A stretch of DNA of 64,000 nucleotides from Deinococcus ruber. Lineage in GTDB: Bacteria; Deinococcota; Deinococci; Deinococcales; Deinococcaceae. Positions 10,294 to 18,698 of this stretch are shown piece after piece. Positions within the stretch are counted from its first letter, which is position 1. Each line of letters begins with the position of its first letter. A program made the translations under genes and the position numbers. The notes beneath the pieces were generated by a model. That model worked only from the letters and a program-made list of their open reading frames with translations. It was not told the origin of the DNA and did no database searches. The stretch spans positions 27,394-91,393 of the forward strand of contig NZ_BMQL01000021.1 in assembly GCF_014648095.1 (NCBI RefSeq), read 5' to 3'.

Positions 10294-11346
10294 ATGTATA
10301 AGAAAGCTGCTCTAACCGTTCTGACTGCCCTGACGCTGGCCTCCACCCTCTCGCTGGGCACCACGCAGGCAGCCACGACCGCCACTGCTGTTGTGGCAGA
10401 CGCCCAGACCACCCGGGTCGTAACCGCCGCTAACGCGTTTCTCGCCACCCTGACCACCGCGCAGAAAAAGACCGCGAGCTTCGCCTACACCGATGCGGCG
10501 CAGCGGGCCAGATGGTCGAACTTTCCCACCGGCCTCTTTCAACGTCAGGGGCTGCGCTGGGGTGTCATGAGCGCAGCCCAGCGCACCTCACTGATGAGCC
10601 TGCTGGGCACCGTGCTGAGCGCGGACGGCTTAACGATGGTCAAGCAGCAGATGCACGCCGACGACGTGCTGAAAGCCTCCGGCGGCCTGGGCAACCTCAC
10701 CTTCGGCAGCGATCAGTATTTCGTGGCATTTCTGGGAACCCCTTCGGGCACCTCGCCCTGGATGCTGCAGTTCGGCGGGCATCACCTGGCGCTCAACGCC
10801 ACAGTGGTCGGGCCCAACATCACGCTCGCACCCAGCCTGACCGGGGGGCAGCCGATCAAAGCCACCCAGAACGGCAAGACCGTGGTGATCGTGCAGAAAG
10901 TGCCGCAGGAAGTGAAGGACGCGTACGCCATGCTGTCGAGCCTGAGCGCCGCACAGAAAGCGAAAGCAGTGATCAGCCCCACTCGCATCGATCTGGTCCT
11001 GGGGCCAGGCAAGGACGGCAAGACGCTGCAGCCTGAGGGCCTGCCAGCGAGCGGCATGACCACCGCCCAGAAGACCCAGTTTCTGGCGCTGATCAGGGAT
11101 CGGCTGGGCATCCTGAACGCCGATGACCTCGCCGCGAAGATGACCACCATCACGCAGAACCTCGACAAGACGTACTTCGCCTGGTACGGACCGAGCACCG
11201 CTGCTGGCGTCTCCTACTACCGCGTGACGGGCCCCACCGTGCTGATTGAGTTCTCCCCACAGCAACTGGGCGGCGACCCCAGCAACCACCTGCACAACAT
11301 GTACCGCGACCCCACCAACGACTACGGCGTGGCCTGGATCAAGTGA
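10294..11346 (+). CDS. Secreted DUF3500 protein, copy 2
   Basis: 350 aa paralogue lying 24 bp after copy 1. ATG at 10294 is preferred because GGAGG is 8 nt upstream; an adjacent in-frame GTG at 10291 is possible. A signal peptide (YKKAALTVLTALTLASTLS) precedes the same domain: NWSNFP becomes RWSNFP, and PWMLQFGGHHLALNATVVG and HLHNMYRDPTNDYG are kept. About 110 bp near each 3' end (around 9990-10100 and 11067-11180) is almost identical in DNA between the copies, which suggests recent duplication or gene conversion. Confidence 0.9.
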   Translation: MYKKAALTVLTALTLASTLSLGTTQAATTATAVVADAQTTRVVTAANAFLATLTTAQKKTASFAYTDAAQRARWSNFPTGLFQRQGLRWGVMSAAQRTSLMSLLGTVLSADGLTMVKQQMHADDVLKASGGLGNLTFGSDQYFVAFLGTPSGTSPWMLQFGGHHLALNATVVGPNITLAPSLTGGQPIKATQNGKTVVIVQKVPQEVKDAYAMLSSLSAAQKAKAVISPTRIDLVLGPGKDGKTLQPEGLPASGMTTAQKTQFLALIRDRLGILNADDLAAKMTTITQNLDKTYFAWYGPSTAAGVSYYRVTGPTVLIEFSPQQLGGDPSNHLHNMYRDPTNDYGVAWIK

Positions 11347-11356
11347 GGCTCGACGC

Positions 11357-11896
11357 ATGAAGTGGTTCGCGTGCACACTGCTGGCCCTGCTCTCTGGCTG
11401 GGCCGGGGCACATCCGGTCGACGAGGTGGTGCAGGGCGCGTACCTGACCCTGACGCCGGGCAAGGTGCTGCTGGAACTGGACCTGACCCCCGGCGAGAAA
11501 GTAGCTGGGACGATGCTGAAATCACTGGATACCAATGGGGACGGCAAAGCTAGCGTCGCCGAAGCGCGGGCCTACGCCACGCAGGTGTTAGGCCAGTCCA
11601 CCCTCCGAGTGGGCACCGTGGCCGTGCCCTGGACGCTTGACGAAATCACGGTGCCACCACTAGGGATTCTCAAGGTCGGCGGTGACACCATCAAGATATA
11701 CGCCACCGCCAGGCGGCCAGAGGTGGCGGGCGGGCAGACCTTCAGCTACCAGAACCGCTATCAGCCGGTCAAGAGCCAGTGGATCGCCAACGTGTTCCTG
11801 CAACCCGCGGGCGGCTGGCAGTATGGGGTCACTGGACAGCAGCACAGCAGTGACGGCCAGCAGCTGACGGTGAAGTACACCGTGACCCGTCCGTGA
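11357..11896 (+). CDS. Secreted EF-hand-containing protein
   Basis: 179 aa. Short signal peptide (residues 1-18, ending AGA before HPVDE). One EF-hand-like calcium loop is visible, LDTNGDGKASVAEA, with D, N, D and the terminal E in the expected positions. The rest is a beta-rich domain of unknown family that continues the theme of the following HupE-like protein, which also begins its mature part with HP. It starts 10 bp after DUF3500 copy 2 and is clearly in the same operon. Likely periplasmic; a calcium or metal sensing role is inference. Confidence 0.8.
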   Translation: MKWFACTLLALLSGWAGAHPVDEVVQGAYLTLTPGKVLLELDLTPGEKVAGTMLKSLDTNGDGKASVAEARAYATQVLGQSTLRVGTVAVPWTLDEITVPPLGILKVGGDTIKIYATARRPEVAGGQTFSYQNRYQPVKSQWIANVFLQPAGGWQYGVTGQQHSSDGQQLTVKYTVTRP

Positions 11897-11952
11897 ACCG
11901 GTTCAAGAGAGCAGGTCCGTGTGGTGCGCGCGGGCTAGGTAGAGGTGACTGC

Positions 11953-13272
11953 GTGGTGCGCCGAATCCCCAGCCCGTTTCTTCCGCTGTCATGGCTGCTC
12001 GCTTTGGTGCTCCTTCTGCTGCCTGGGCACAGCTTCGCTCATCCGATGCCGACCACCACCGTGCAGCTCGACCTGCACAGCCAGTACGTCTCGGCCGAGC
12101 TGGCCGTGCCCCTGAACGAGCTTCAGCTCGCGACCAGCTGGAACCTCGTGAACAACCCTCAGGCCCTGACCCAGTACGGACCAGCGGTGCGAACCTACCT
12201 CGCTGGGCACCTGGCACTCACTGGGACGAACGGGGCGGCATGGGCGGTTCAGATCGCTGAACCGACGCTCTCGCAGGCGCAGCAGACGGCGACCGGCCCG
12301 TACCAGGAGTTCGTGGTGTCGGCGCGCCTCACGCCGCCTGCCGGGGCCAGTGTGCGCGACTTCACTCTGAAGTACGACGCCATCGTGCGCGAGGTGAAGA
12401 CGCATTCGGTGCTGGTGTCGATTCGGCGCGACTGGGAGCGCGGGCTGAACAACGAAAGCGGCACCGAGGGCGTGGAGGTCGGCGTCATCCGGGCCGACCC
12501 GCGCACCGGGCTGGTGCCGCTGCTGCCGGTCAACGTGGAACAGGGCAGCGCCTGGCAGGGCTTCGTCGGCATTTTCATGCTCGGCATGCACCATATTGCC
12601 GAGGGCACCGACCACCTGCTGTTCCTGCTGACGTTATTGCTGCCCGCGCCGCTGCTGATCCGCACGGGGCGCTGGGGCAGTTTTGGCGGCACCCGGCGTT
12701 CACTGCTCAACATTGTCAAGATCACCACCGCCTTCACCATCGGGCACTCGCTGACGCTGCTGCTGGGCACGCTGAAGATCGTGAAGGTGCCCGACGCTCC
12801 GATCGAGGCGCTGATCGCAGTGTCGATCCTGGTGTCGGCTGTTCACGCCCTGCGGCCCCTCTTTCCTGGCCGTGAACTGATCATCGCAGGAGGCTTCGGG
12901 CTGATTCACGGCTTGGCCTTCTCGTACACGCTGGCCGCACTGAATCTGAGTGCCTGGCAGACGTTGCTGAGTCTGCTCGGCTTTAACCTGGGCATTGAGG
13001 CGATGCAGCTCATCGTGATCGCCGTGACGATGCCCTGGCTCATCTTGCTGGCGCAGACCAGATGGTACTCGGCGGTGCGTACCGTGGGGGCGTCGCTGGC
13101 CGTACTCGCGTCGCTGGGCTGGCTTGGCGACCGCTTGGGCTGGAGCAACCCCCTGGGCAAGCTCGCTGATGGGCTCGGCGCAGTCGGGCCGTGGGCGCTG
13201 CCGGCGCTGGCAATTCTCGCATTGATGGGGTTTGGTCTCGGTCGCAGGAGGCGCGTCCACACGAAGATGTGA
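11953..13272 (+). CDS. HupE/UreJ-type membrane protein with N-terminal periplasmic domain
   Basis: 439 aa from the GTG at 11953, which has GAGG 7 nt upstream; a longer GTG start at 11893 overlapping the previous stop is possible. Signal peptide to GHSFA, then a ~190-residue periplasmic domain starting HPMPTTTVQLDL, then a C-terminal membrane domain of about seven helices. The latter has the HupE/UreJ pattern: MLGMHHIAEGTDHLLFLL, TIGHSLTLLLG, SAVHALRPLF and GLIHGLAFSY. The family is linked with nickel or other metal uptake. With DUF3500 and the EF-hand protein it suggests a metal-related envelope function. Confidence 0.9.
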   Translation: MVRRIPSPFLPLSWLLALVLLLLPGHSFAHPMPTTTVQLDLHSQYVSAELAVPLNELQLATSWNLVNNPQALTQYGPAVRTYLAGHLALTGTNGAAWAVQIAEPTLSQAQQTATGPYQEFVVSARLTPPAGASVRDFTLKYDAIVREVKTHSVLVSIRRDWERGLNNESGTEGVEVGVIRADPRTGLVPLLPVNVEQGSAWQGFVGIFMLGMHHIAEGTDHLLFLLTLLLPAPLLIRTGRWGSFGGTRRSLLNIVKITTAFTIGHSLTLLLGTLKIVKVPDAPIEALIAVSILVSAVHALRPLFPGRELIIAGGFGLIHGLAFSYTLAALNLSAWQTLLSLLGFNLGIEAMQLIVIAVTMPWLILLAQTRWYSAVRTVGASLAVLASLGWLGDRLGWSNPLGKLADGLGAVGPWALPALAILALMGFGLGRRRRVHTKM

Positions 13273-13383
13273 GGACCAGGCATCTACCCTGACCCCAAAG
13301 GCTCGGGGTGCCGCCCGTCGAGCCGACTCCACCTGCGTTTTGCCGGTCCTGATAGAACAGGTCGCCGCTGAGTTCTATCTGTT

Positions 13384-13671
13384 TCAGGACAGCAAAAGCG
13401 CTACTTTGCGTTTCGTATCAGTCTTCTTGATCCATCCAAGATTCCTTAGCGAGAAATTCTGTTCCGACTCTCGTGCAACCCCAAGAGCTGCACTTGGGAG
13501 CTGAGCGGCCAGCTTGGTGAGTCGTACATCTTCGCGCTGGATCAGCGCGAGAATCAAGGCAGCGAGGAGCGCCAGACTGGGGCCCTCAAGCCCACGGGTG
13601 TTTAGCGAGGTGAGCGAGAACGGGAGAATGTGGCGAGCAGCTCGGGGTGTTTTCACAAACAGAAACACCAT
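13384..13671 (-). pseudogene. Possible N-terminal fragment of an IS4-type transposase
   Basis: The frame contains LALLAALILALIQREDVRLTKLAAQLPS, the kind of helical N-terminus that opens many Deinococcus DDE transposases of the IS4 group (small helix, then leucine and LTKLA). The downstream catalytic region is absent and the remaining residues do not fit. Probably a relic. Confidence 0.35.
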
Positions 13672-13722
13672 CCCAGAGCTGCTCTAGCCTTTTATCCCAC
13701 ACCAAACTGTCCTCAACTCAGC

Positions 13723-13917
13723 TTAATCTCCCAAGTAGCTGCGCTCGTCGATGTCGAACCCCACCGCCTGGCTGGGATCGCCGCGCTCCAGCATCTCCAG
13801 TCGGTTCCGGAGGCGATTGAACTGGCCCCGGTGTTGGTGCTCTCGGAGTTCATGACGTATGAATGAGTGAGAGGAATGGTACTCCGTTGAATTTTCACCT
13901 GCAGGACGCTCTTCCAC
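13723..13917 (-). pseudogene. Coding-like remnant, unknown
   Basis: The last 35 or so codons (GQFNRLRNRLEMLERGDPSQ ... FDIDERSYLGD) have strong GC-rich third positions and charged, protein-like composition, unlike the flanks. No start with a ribosome site is clear. It could be the end of a deleted gene or a 64-aa small gene. Confidence 0.3.
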
Positions 13918-13974
13918 TCAAAGGTCAACGGTCTAGCGGCGGCGCCGACCGTCTATCGGACAACAGAACTCAGA

Positions 13975-14808
13975 TTACTTCTGACGCGTGAGTTTCACGA
14001 AGAAGGTCGCTGCGCGCTGCGTGACCTCCAGTGTGACCTGCCTGAGCTGCGCTCCCTTCCGGACGAAGATGCCCCTCGCCTCACGCTCGCCGTACCTGGC
14101 ATCAATGACCAAATAGCCTTTCGCACGCAGGCGATCTGCGTAGGCCACATAGACCTCGCTCAGAGTAGCGTTGCGTTTGAAACTTACCTGAGATTCGAGG
14201 GCCTTAACATCCACGATTGGGAGTCCATCTGAAGGCGAACGTGTAATGGTATAACCCGTGGTGTTTGTCGTCCAGCTCTGTGGTTTCAGGGGTTTGACCA
14301 CTAAACTTAGGGCCTGTGCCAAGCCCACCTGTCCTGCGACGTCAACAGGGGTCATTTCACCCTGCGCTGCTGTTCGCTCAGTAAGGTGCTCAAGATTCAG
14401 GGGCAGCAGGCTGGCAAGAGCCAGTACCTGATTGCTCCCCCCCGGTAGGGTGAGGAGGAAGGTAGAAGCTTTCCCCTTTTTCGGGAATACCTGTGTGGTG
14501 TTGGCTTTCTCGAAGGTGCCGCCCGCCTGAAGGCCGTTGGACGCAAGCAGGGAAACGTGGCCTTGGGCATCTACATTGAAGAGGTAGACATACGCGTTCT
14601 GTGTCACGCGGGTGTAGAGCTCCAAGTGGTCCCCTGCTGCGAAGCTGGGAATTGGCTGCGCACTGGTGGTTCGGTTCGTGCGTACATTGACTTGGAGCGC
14701 AGAGGGAACAGGATTCACGATAATGCTTTGAGCATTGACCTGGGCCTGGACGGCAGACCCGAGGGAGATCAGGGATAACAAGACAATGTGAGTTGCGAAC
14801 GTTTTCAT
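13975..14808 (-). CDS. Secreted DUF4384-domain protein
   Basis: 277 aa. Signal peptide MKTFATHIVLLSLISLGSAVQA, then a beta-rich DUF4384 domain: VNVRTNRTTSAQPIPSF, YTRVTQNAYVYLFNVDAQG and LLASNGLQAGGTFEKANT. A C-terminal ~80-residue part contains VYVAYADRLRAKGYLVIDARYGE, which looks like a separate alpha/beta module. Such proteins are common in the Deinococcus envelope. The upstream region carries a perfect 30-bp palindrome 86 bp before the ATG, which may regulate it or end the upstream transcript. Confidence 0.85.
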   Translation of the reverse strand: MKTFATHIVLLSLISLGSAVQAQVNAQSIIVNPVPSALQVNVRTNRTTSAQPIPSFAAGDHLELYTRVTQNAYVYLFNVDAQGHVSLLASNGLQAGGTFEKANTTQVFPKKGKASTFLLTLPGGSNQVLALASLLPLNLEHLTERTAAQGEMTPVDVAGQVGLAQALSLVVKPLKPQSWTTNTTGYTITRSPSDGLPIVDVKALESQVSFKRNATLSEVYVAYADRLRAKGYLVIDARYGEREARGIFVRKGAQLRQVTLEVTQRAATFFVKLTRQK

Positions 14809-14893
14809 GCGGTCTACACTGCGGGACGCTGATGATTGCCAGCTGACGGTTTCTGAGTACCTTCAGAAAGGCTGGACGTCCTTGCTCATGTCT

Positions 14894-14923
14894 GATAGAG
14901 GAGCAGCCGGCTGCTCCTCTATC
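14894..14923. repeat. Perfect 30-bp palindrome with no loop
   Basis: GATAGAGGAGCAGCC followed directly by its exact reverse complement. It sits between the stop of the PD-(D/E)XK-like gene and the start of the DUF4384 gene, both on the minus strand. No T-run follows on either strand, so a classical rho-independent terminator is not obvious. It may be a terminator hairpin, an operator for a dimeric regulator, or a recombination site. Confidence 0.7.
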
Positions 14924-15057
14924 AATGGCCAAAGTCCAGCTTAGTGTTGGGAAGCGGGGCGTGAGGGTGGAGACCAATTTATCTGAGAGTCTGAGGCGAG
15001 CGGCTTGGAAGGGCAAGGGCAGGCTGTGCCATTGTGCTGGGGGCGAAGTCTTCCCAG

Positions 15058-16173
15058 TTAGGGAGCTGAGAGGCGTCCAGGCAACTGCGGGAGGCTCTCG
15101 TCGAACCAAGTCACTAACTGCGGGAGCAACCCGGGTCGGAAGAGCTCACGGACTGCAAACGTCTGGAGTAGGCCGTGGCGGGCGTAATACACGCCCAGAC
15201 GACGGATAGGCAAGCCGCTGCCGGTGGTGCCTGCCAAGCGGTCAAGCACCAGGTAGCTGGTTAACTGATTCAGATACGTGGCTGTCAACCGGAGGTGCTG
15301 CGTGGCTTTGATCTCGATCAGTAGATCGTCGATGATCAGGTCTGCGTCGGCGCCACCGAAGCGGCCGGACGCGGGAAAGGTTGGGTTGAGGAGGAGTTGC
15401 TCAGAGGCATGGAAGGCTGTCACGGGGACGGCCTGAATGAGGGCGAGGACATCCTGCCAAACGGCATCTGGGGCCAGCCCGGCAAGGTGGTGATACGCGC
15501 CGGTGCGGGCAACGACTTCGTACGACGCCAGGATCACCGCAGCACGCGCCTGTGCTTCGTCAAAAGGGTGTCCCTGCAGCACGGCGCTCAGACATTGTTC
15601 TGCCGCATCGAGCTCGGTGAGCGTTGGCGACGCAGGGAGGTGAAAGACTGCGTGCCGCGCGACCAGTGGGCGACGGACGGCCTCAAGGTGCGGGTTCGCG
15701 GCTTGGATCACTGCGCGCAGGGCGTAATCGAAAGCGGTGCCCACGAGGCCTGGATTACCTCCGAGTGGTAGACAGCGCAGGTCGCAGGATTGTGGCTGTG
15801 GAAGTGGGTGCCGCAGGGCTGCACGGATTGCCTCTCTGGCCTGCGGTGTGTGCTTCAAGTAGCCTGTGAGGCTCCCAAACTCAGCCGCGTCAGGCGGCGT
15901 CAATGGCTGGGGGAGTGAGGAAGGCGTGGATCGTGGCTTCCGCTCAATGCGGGTTACCTGCGTGTTGATCCTTTGTGCAAGGACGGTTATCTCCGTTGAG
16001 GGCAGGGTGGGAGTCACGGTGTTCATGCCCGTGATGAGATCGCGGTAGGCCAGAAGATCTCGTTCGTCTGCAACCAACAGCCATTCAGGTGCCCACTGCG
16101 TGCGGTCGGGAATGTAGTGAACCACGCTGCCGTACGGCAGCGTGAAGGTGATTCGTGCTGTGCGGCTCGTCAT
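15058..16173 (-). CDS. PD-(D/E)XK-like nuclease-fold protein, unknown function
   Basis: 371 aa from ATG at 16173; the open frame continues upstream but those residues are the antisense of the next gene. The protein is mostly helical with the run LPLGGNPGLVGTAFDYALR at about 136-153. Near 274-305 is GGADADLIIDDLLIEIKATQ followed by a helix with NQL, the D...ExK signature of the PD-(D/E)XK fold (D278, E287, K289). This supports a DNA- or RNA-binding or cleaving role. It is transcribed divergently from the mutagenesis cassette, 103 bp apart, so the two may share control. No partner methylase is present. Confidence 0.75.
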   Translation of the reverse strand: MTSRTARITFTLPYGSVVHYIPDRTQWAPEWLLVADERDLLAYRDLITGMNTVTPTLPSTEITVLAQRINTQVTRIERKPRSTPSSLPQPLTPPDAAEFGSLTGYLKHTPQAREAIRAALRHPLPQPQSCDLRCLPLGGNPGLVGTAFDYALRAVIQAANPHLEAVRRPLVARHAVFHLPASPTLTELDAAEQCLSAVLQGHPFDEAQARAAVILASYEVVARTGAYHHLAGLAPDAVWQDVLALIQAVPVTAFHASEQLLLNPTFPASGRFGGADADLIIDDLLIEIKATQHLRLTATYLNQLTSYLVLDRLAGTTGSGLPIRRLGVYYARHGLLQTFAVRELFRPGLLPQLVTWFDESLPQLPGRLSAP

Positions 16174-16228
16174 TGCCGGTAGTATCGCGGGTGCTGGAGA
16201 TGATGAAGCCTTTTGGTGCACTGGCCCG

Positions 16229-16258
16229 TTTACATTTGTTATGGGGTCGGTGTACAGT
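16229..16258 (+). promoter_or_regulatory. Promoter of the mutagenesis cassette
   Basis: TTTACA at 16229-16234 and TACAGT at 16253-16258 with an 18-bp spacer. The spacer flanks also give an inverted TTACA ... TGTA pair (TTACA at 16230, TGTA at 16251), a possible LexA or other repressor site. GGAGG follows at 16265 and the GTG at 16276. Confidence 0.55.
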
Positions 16259-16275
16259 CGAGGTGGAGGTGCCCC

Positions 16276-16572
16276 GTGAGCAGCGGACAGTCCATCACCA
16301 TCAAGATCGCTGGCGACCGCCCCAGAACCACCGGCAGCGGTCAGAATGTCAAGATCATCCCCGGCATTCCGGCCGAGCGGTACATTGCCTTCCTCGAAGT
16401 CCCCCTCACCGCCGAACTCGAACAACGCTACCCAGACGCTACCATCATCTTCCGGGAAGCCCACGCGCCGAGCATCGAACTGGTGGGCCTCAAACCCGTG
16501 GACGAGGTCAAGGCCATCATTGGAGAACTGATCGGCGGAACGCTAGCGGACTTCGACCCCTCGGAGGCCTGA
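16276..16572 (+). CDS. Unknown 98-aa protein, first gene of the lexA-imuB-dnaE2 cassette
   Basis: GTG start with GGAGG 6 nt upstream. The protein begins SSGQSITIKIAGDRPRTTGS, with a beta-strand then a charged stretch, and has the core PGIPAERYIAFLEVPLTAEL and the C-terminal helix VDEVKAIIGELIGGTLADFD. It is acidic at the end and has no signal peptide or known motif that I can name. It ends 3 bp before lexA, so it should be co-induced with the cassette. A role as an accessory factor or antagonist of the mutasome is possible but unproven. Confidence 0.8.
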   Translation: MSSGQSITIKIAGDRPRTTGSGQNVKIIPGIPAERYIAFLEVPLTAELEQRYPDATIIFREAHAPSIELVGLKPVDEVKAIIGELIGGTLADFDPSEA

Positions 16573-16575
16573 GCG

Positions 16576-17229
16576 ATGCCCCCCGGTCTCACCCCTCGTC
16601 GCCTGGAACTCCTCACCGCCCTGCACCGCCTCTCCATGACGCAGGGCAGCGTAAGTATCGCCGACCTCGCTGCCGAACTGGGCGTGAGTCGACCGCGCAT
16701 CCAGGTGCATCTGGATGCCCTGCGAACACTGGCGCTGGTTACCCGGGCGACCGGCAAGCACGGCGACCTCGGTCTGACAGATGAGGGCCGCGCTGCCATC
16801 CGCGTCGGCATTCCGGTGTACGGCGAGATCGCCGCGGGGCCGCCCGGTCACGCCGAGCAGACGCCCGGCCGGGCCGTGCGCCATCTGGAAGAGTTGCTGG
16901 GGCACCGCGACGGCGATTATCTGCTGGAAGTCCGTGGGGAGAGCATGATCGGCATCGGGGTGATGCCAGGCGATTATGTCCTGGTTCGCCCGACGCAGGA
17001 GGTGCTCGACGGGGAAGTCGCGGTGGTGCTGATTCCTGGCGAACACGCCGCGACCCTGAAGCGTCTGTACCGCTTCGGGGATGAAGTGACGCTGCTGAGC
17101 GAGAACCCACTGTTCTCGCGCATGGTGTATCCGGCCGAGGACGTGCAGGTGCAGGGCCGCATGCTGGGGGTGATCGGCCTGCCCCGGCCCCGTGTCAGTC
17201 GACTGAGTGAGCTGCCGAGGCCCGAGTAA
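16576..17229 (+). CDS. lexA: LexA-type SOS repressor/protease
   Basis: 217 aa. N-terminal winged helix (about 5-75) with LAAELGVSRPRIQVHLDALR as the recognition region, then an S24 latent protease domain. The self-cleavage bond is visible as A87-G88 in YGEIAAGPP; the catalytic Ser is S123 (GESM) and Lys is K162 (ATLKRL). The DNA-binding domain differs from classical LexA. It is cassette-borne and overlaps imuB by 1-2 bases (TAATG), so it probably represses its own operon and is relieved by RecA-stimulated cleavage. A chromosomal LexA may also exist elsewhere. Confidence 0.93.
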   Translation: MPPGLTPRRLELLTALHRLSMTQGSVSIADLAAELGVSRPRIQVHLDALRTLALVTRATGKHGDLGLTDEGRAAIRVGIPVYGEIAAGPPGHAEQTPGRAVRHLEELLGHRDGDYLLEVRGESMIGIGVMPGDYVLVRPTQEVLDGEVAVVLIPGEHAATLKRLYRFGDEVTLLSENPLFSRMVYPAEDVQVQGRMLGVIGLPRPRVSRLSELPRPE

Positions 17230-18449
17230 TGTCCTCGTCTCTGATCGCCTGCGTGTCGCTGACACCGTGGGCACAGGAAGTCGTTTCGCGCAGACATCCG
17301 GGTCTGCCGGTGGCGGTCCTGGGGGAAGGCAGCCGCCGCATCGAGCACGTCAATGACCTCGCCGCCGAGGCGGGTGTCGCTGTGGGCATGCGGGAGAGCG
17401 CGGCACTGAGTCGCTGCCCGGACCTGCACGCCGAGGTGCTGAGCGGCCCGGTGCTGGTGACCGCGTGGCGCGAATTTCTAGAACTGCTGTACAGCCGCTT
17501 CTCCGACCGGATCGAGGCCACGCAGCAAGGCACGGTGTTTCTCAAACTCTCGCTTCAAGGAGCCCGAGAACTCGCGGTGAGTCTGCAAGTGCCGGTGGGG
17601 CTGGCGGACAGTCAGGAGGTGGCGCAGCTCGCGGCGCTGCGGGCCAAACCGGGTGAAGTCAAGGACATCGTCGGCACGGCCGAACAGCCGCTGTTGGCGA
17701 TCACGCCGCTCCAGCATCTCTGGGTCCTTGGCATCGGTGCACCGCTGATGGAGCGGTTGTCCTTTCTGGGTCTACGGTGCCTGGGGGATCTGCTGGCGTG
17801 GAAGGTGGCGCAGCGGGCGGCCTTTTTGGGCGCACCGCTCAGTACCCGCCTGACCCGGTTGGTCAAAGGTGAGCGCACCAGGACGGTGCAGCGCTGGCAA
17901 CCGGGCGAGGTGCTTGAGGTCCGCTTGGCGTTCGATGCGCCGCTGGAGGAGCCAGGGCAGGCGGAGGCGGCGCTGCGCGATCTGGTGCCGGGTCTGCTGG
18001 ATGGTCTGCGGGGCCGCACGGCGGCGTACCTGAGTGTCCACGCCGATACGCTGGGTGGTCGTCTGAGTGCGACCCGGAAACCCAAGTGGCCGCTCGACGG
18101 ACAAGGCCTGATCCGCATGGCGCTGCTGACGCTCAGTGACACGCAGGCACTGCCGCTGGGGATTGACGGCCTGACGGTGCAGCTCAGTGGGTTCTCGCAG
18201 GCGAGCAGGCAGGTGGGGCTGTGGCCGGGCGTGAAGGAACTGGACGCGGTACGGGACGTCTTGGACCGTTTTCCCGAAGCACTGGTGAAGGTGCAGTGGC
18301 GGGATACGCAGGCGTATGTGCATGACGCGCAGTACGTCTGGGTGGACTGGCTCAGCGGCAGCGAGCGGCCCAAGACCGCGTTCTCGGTGCCAGCCGTCGT
18401 CCGTGACCCCATGCCCCTTCCCTTCGTCTCGGTGGAGCGTGAAGGATGA
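17229..18449 (+). CDS. ImuB/ImuY-like Y-family polymerase homologue
   Basis: 406 aa. It has the Y-family layout: palm/fingers (1-~165), thumb with helix-hairpin-helix (LWVLGIGAPLMERLSFLGLRCLGDLLAW), and little-finger region, but the catalytic acids are missing. The usual DMDAF-type motif reads CVSLTPWAQ and the SIDE-type motif reads GTVFLKLSLQG. This fits ImuB-class proteins that act as a non-catalytic bridge between beta clamp and DnaE2. The equivalent gene in D. deserti is called imuY. ATG overlaps the lexA stop, and its own stop overlaps the next ATG. Confidence 0.88.
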   Translation: MSSSLIACVSLTPWAQEVVSRRHPGLPVAVLGEGSRRIEHVNDLAAEAGVAVGMRESAALSRCPDLHAEVLSGPVLVTAWREFLELLYSRFSDRIEATQQGTVFLKLSLQGARELAVSLQVPVGLADSQEVAQLAALRAKPGEVKDIVGTAEQPLLAITPLQHLWVLGIGAPLMERLSFLGLRCLGDLLAWKVAQRAAFLGAPLSTRLTRLVKGERTRTVQRWQPGEVLEVRLAFDAPLEEPGQAEAALRDLVPGLLDGLRGRTAAYLSVHADTLGGRLSATRKPKWPLDGQGLIRMALLTLSDTQALPLGIDGLTVQLSGFSQASRQVGLWPGVKELDAVRDVLDRFPEALVKVQWRDTQAYVHDAQYVWVDWLSGSERPKTAFSVPAVVRDPMPLPFVSVEREG

Positions 18450-18691
18450 AGGCCATCCTGGAGCTGATCGAGGTGCAAAGTGACCCAGCAGGCGAACCGC
18501 GCCGCTTCCGCTTCCGCCAACAGGTGTATACGGTCACAGCGGTCGTCGAACGCTGGCTGTACGGGGGTCAGTGGTGGCGTAATGAAAGTCCACGGCGGTG
18601 TTACCGGGTGGAAGCGGAAGGGCTGATGGCAGAGCTGCACGTCGAGGACGGACCCGGGGGCCGGTGGTGGCTGGCGGCGATTCAGGACTGA
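18446..18691 (+). CDS. DUF6504-like small protein of the imuB operon
   Basis: 81 aa with the DUF6504 pattern: IEVQSDPAGEPRRFRFRQQVY, VVERWLYGGQWW, RRCYRVEAEG and RWWLAAIQD. In other bacteria DUF6504 genes sit at imuB loci, so this is a conserved mutasome accessory. The ATG overlaps the imuB stop by 4 bp (ATGA), so translation is coupled. The fold looks like a small aromatic-rich beta barrel; biochemical function is unknown. Confidence 0.8.
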   Translation: MKAILELIEVQSDPAGEPRRFRFRQQVYTVTAVVERWLYGGQWWRNESPRRCYRVEAEGLMAELHVEDGPGGRWWLAAIQD

Positions 18692-18698
18692 GCCGTCG

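Larger units (their letters stand above)
13273..13974. other. Gene-poor stretch with two coding remnants
   Basis: About 700 bp between convergent genes. It contains the transposase-like fragment at 13384-13671 and the coding-like piece at 13723-13917, listed separately. Otherwise nothing recognisable. Confidence 0.5.
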
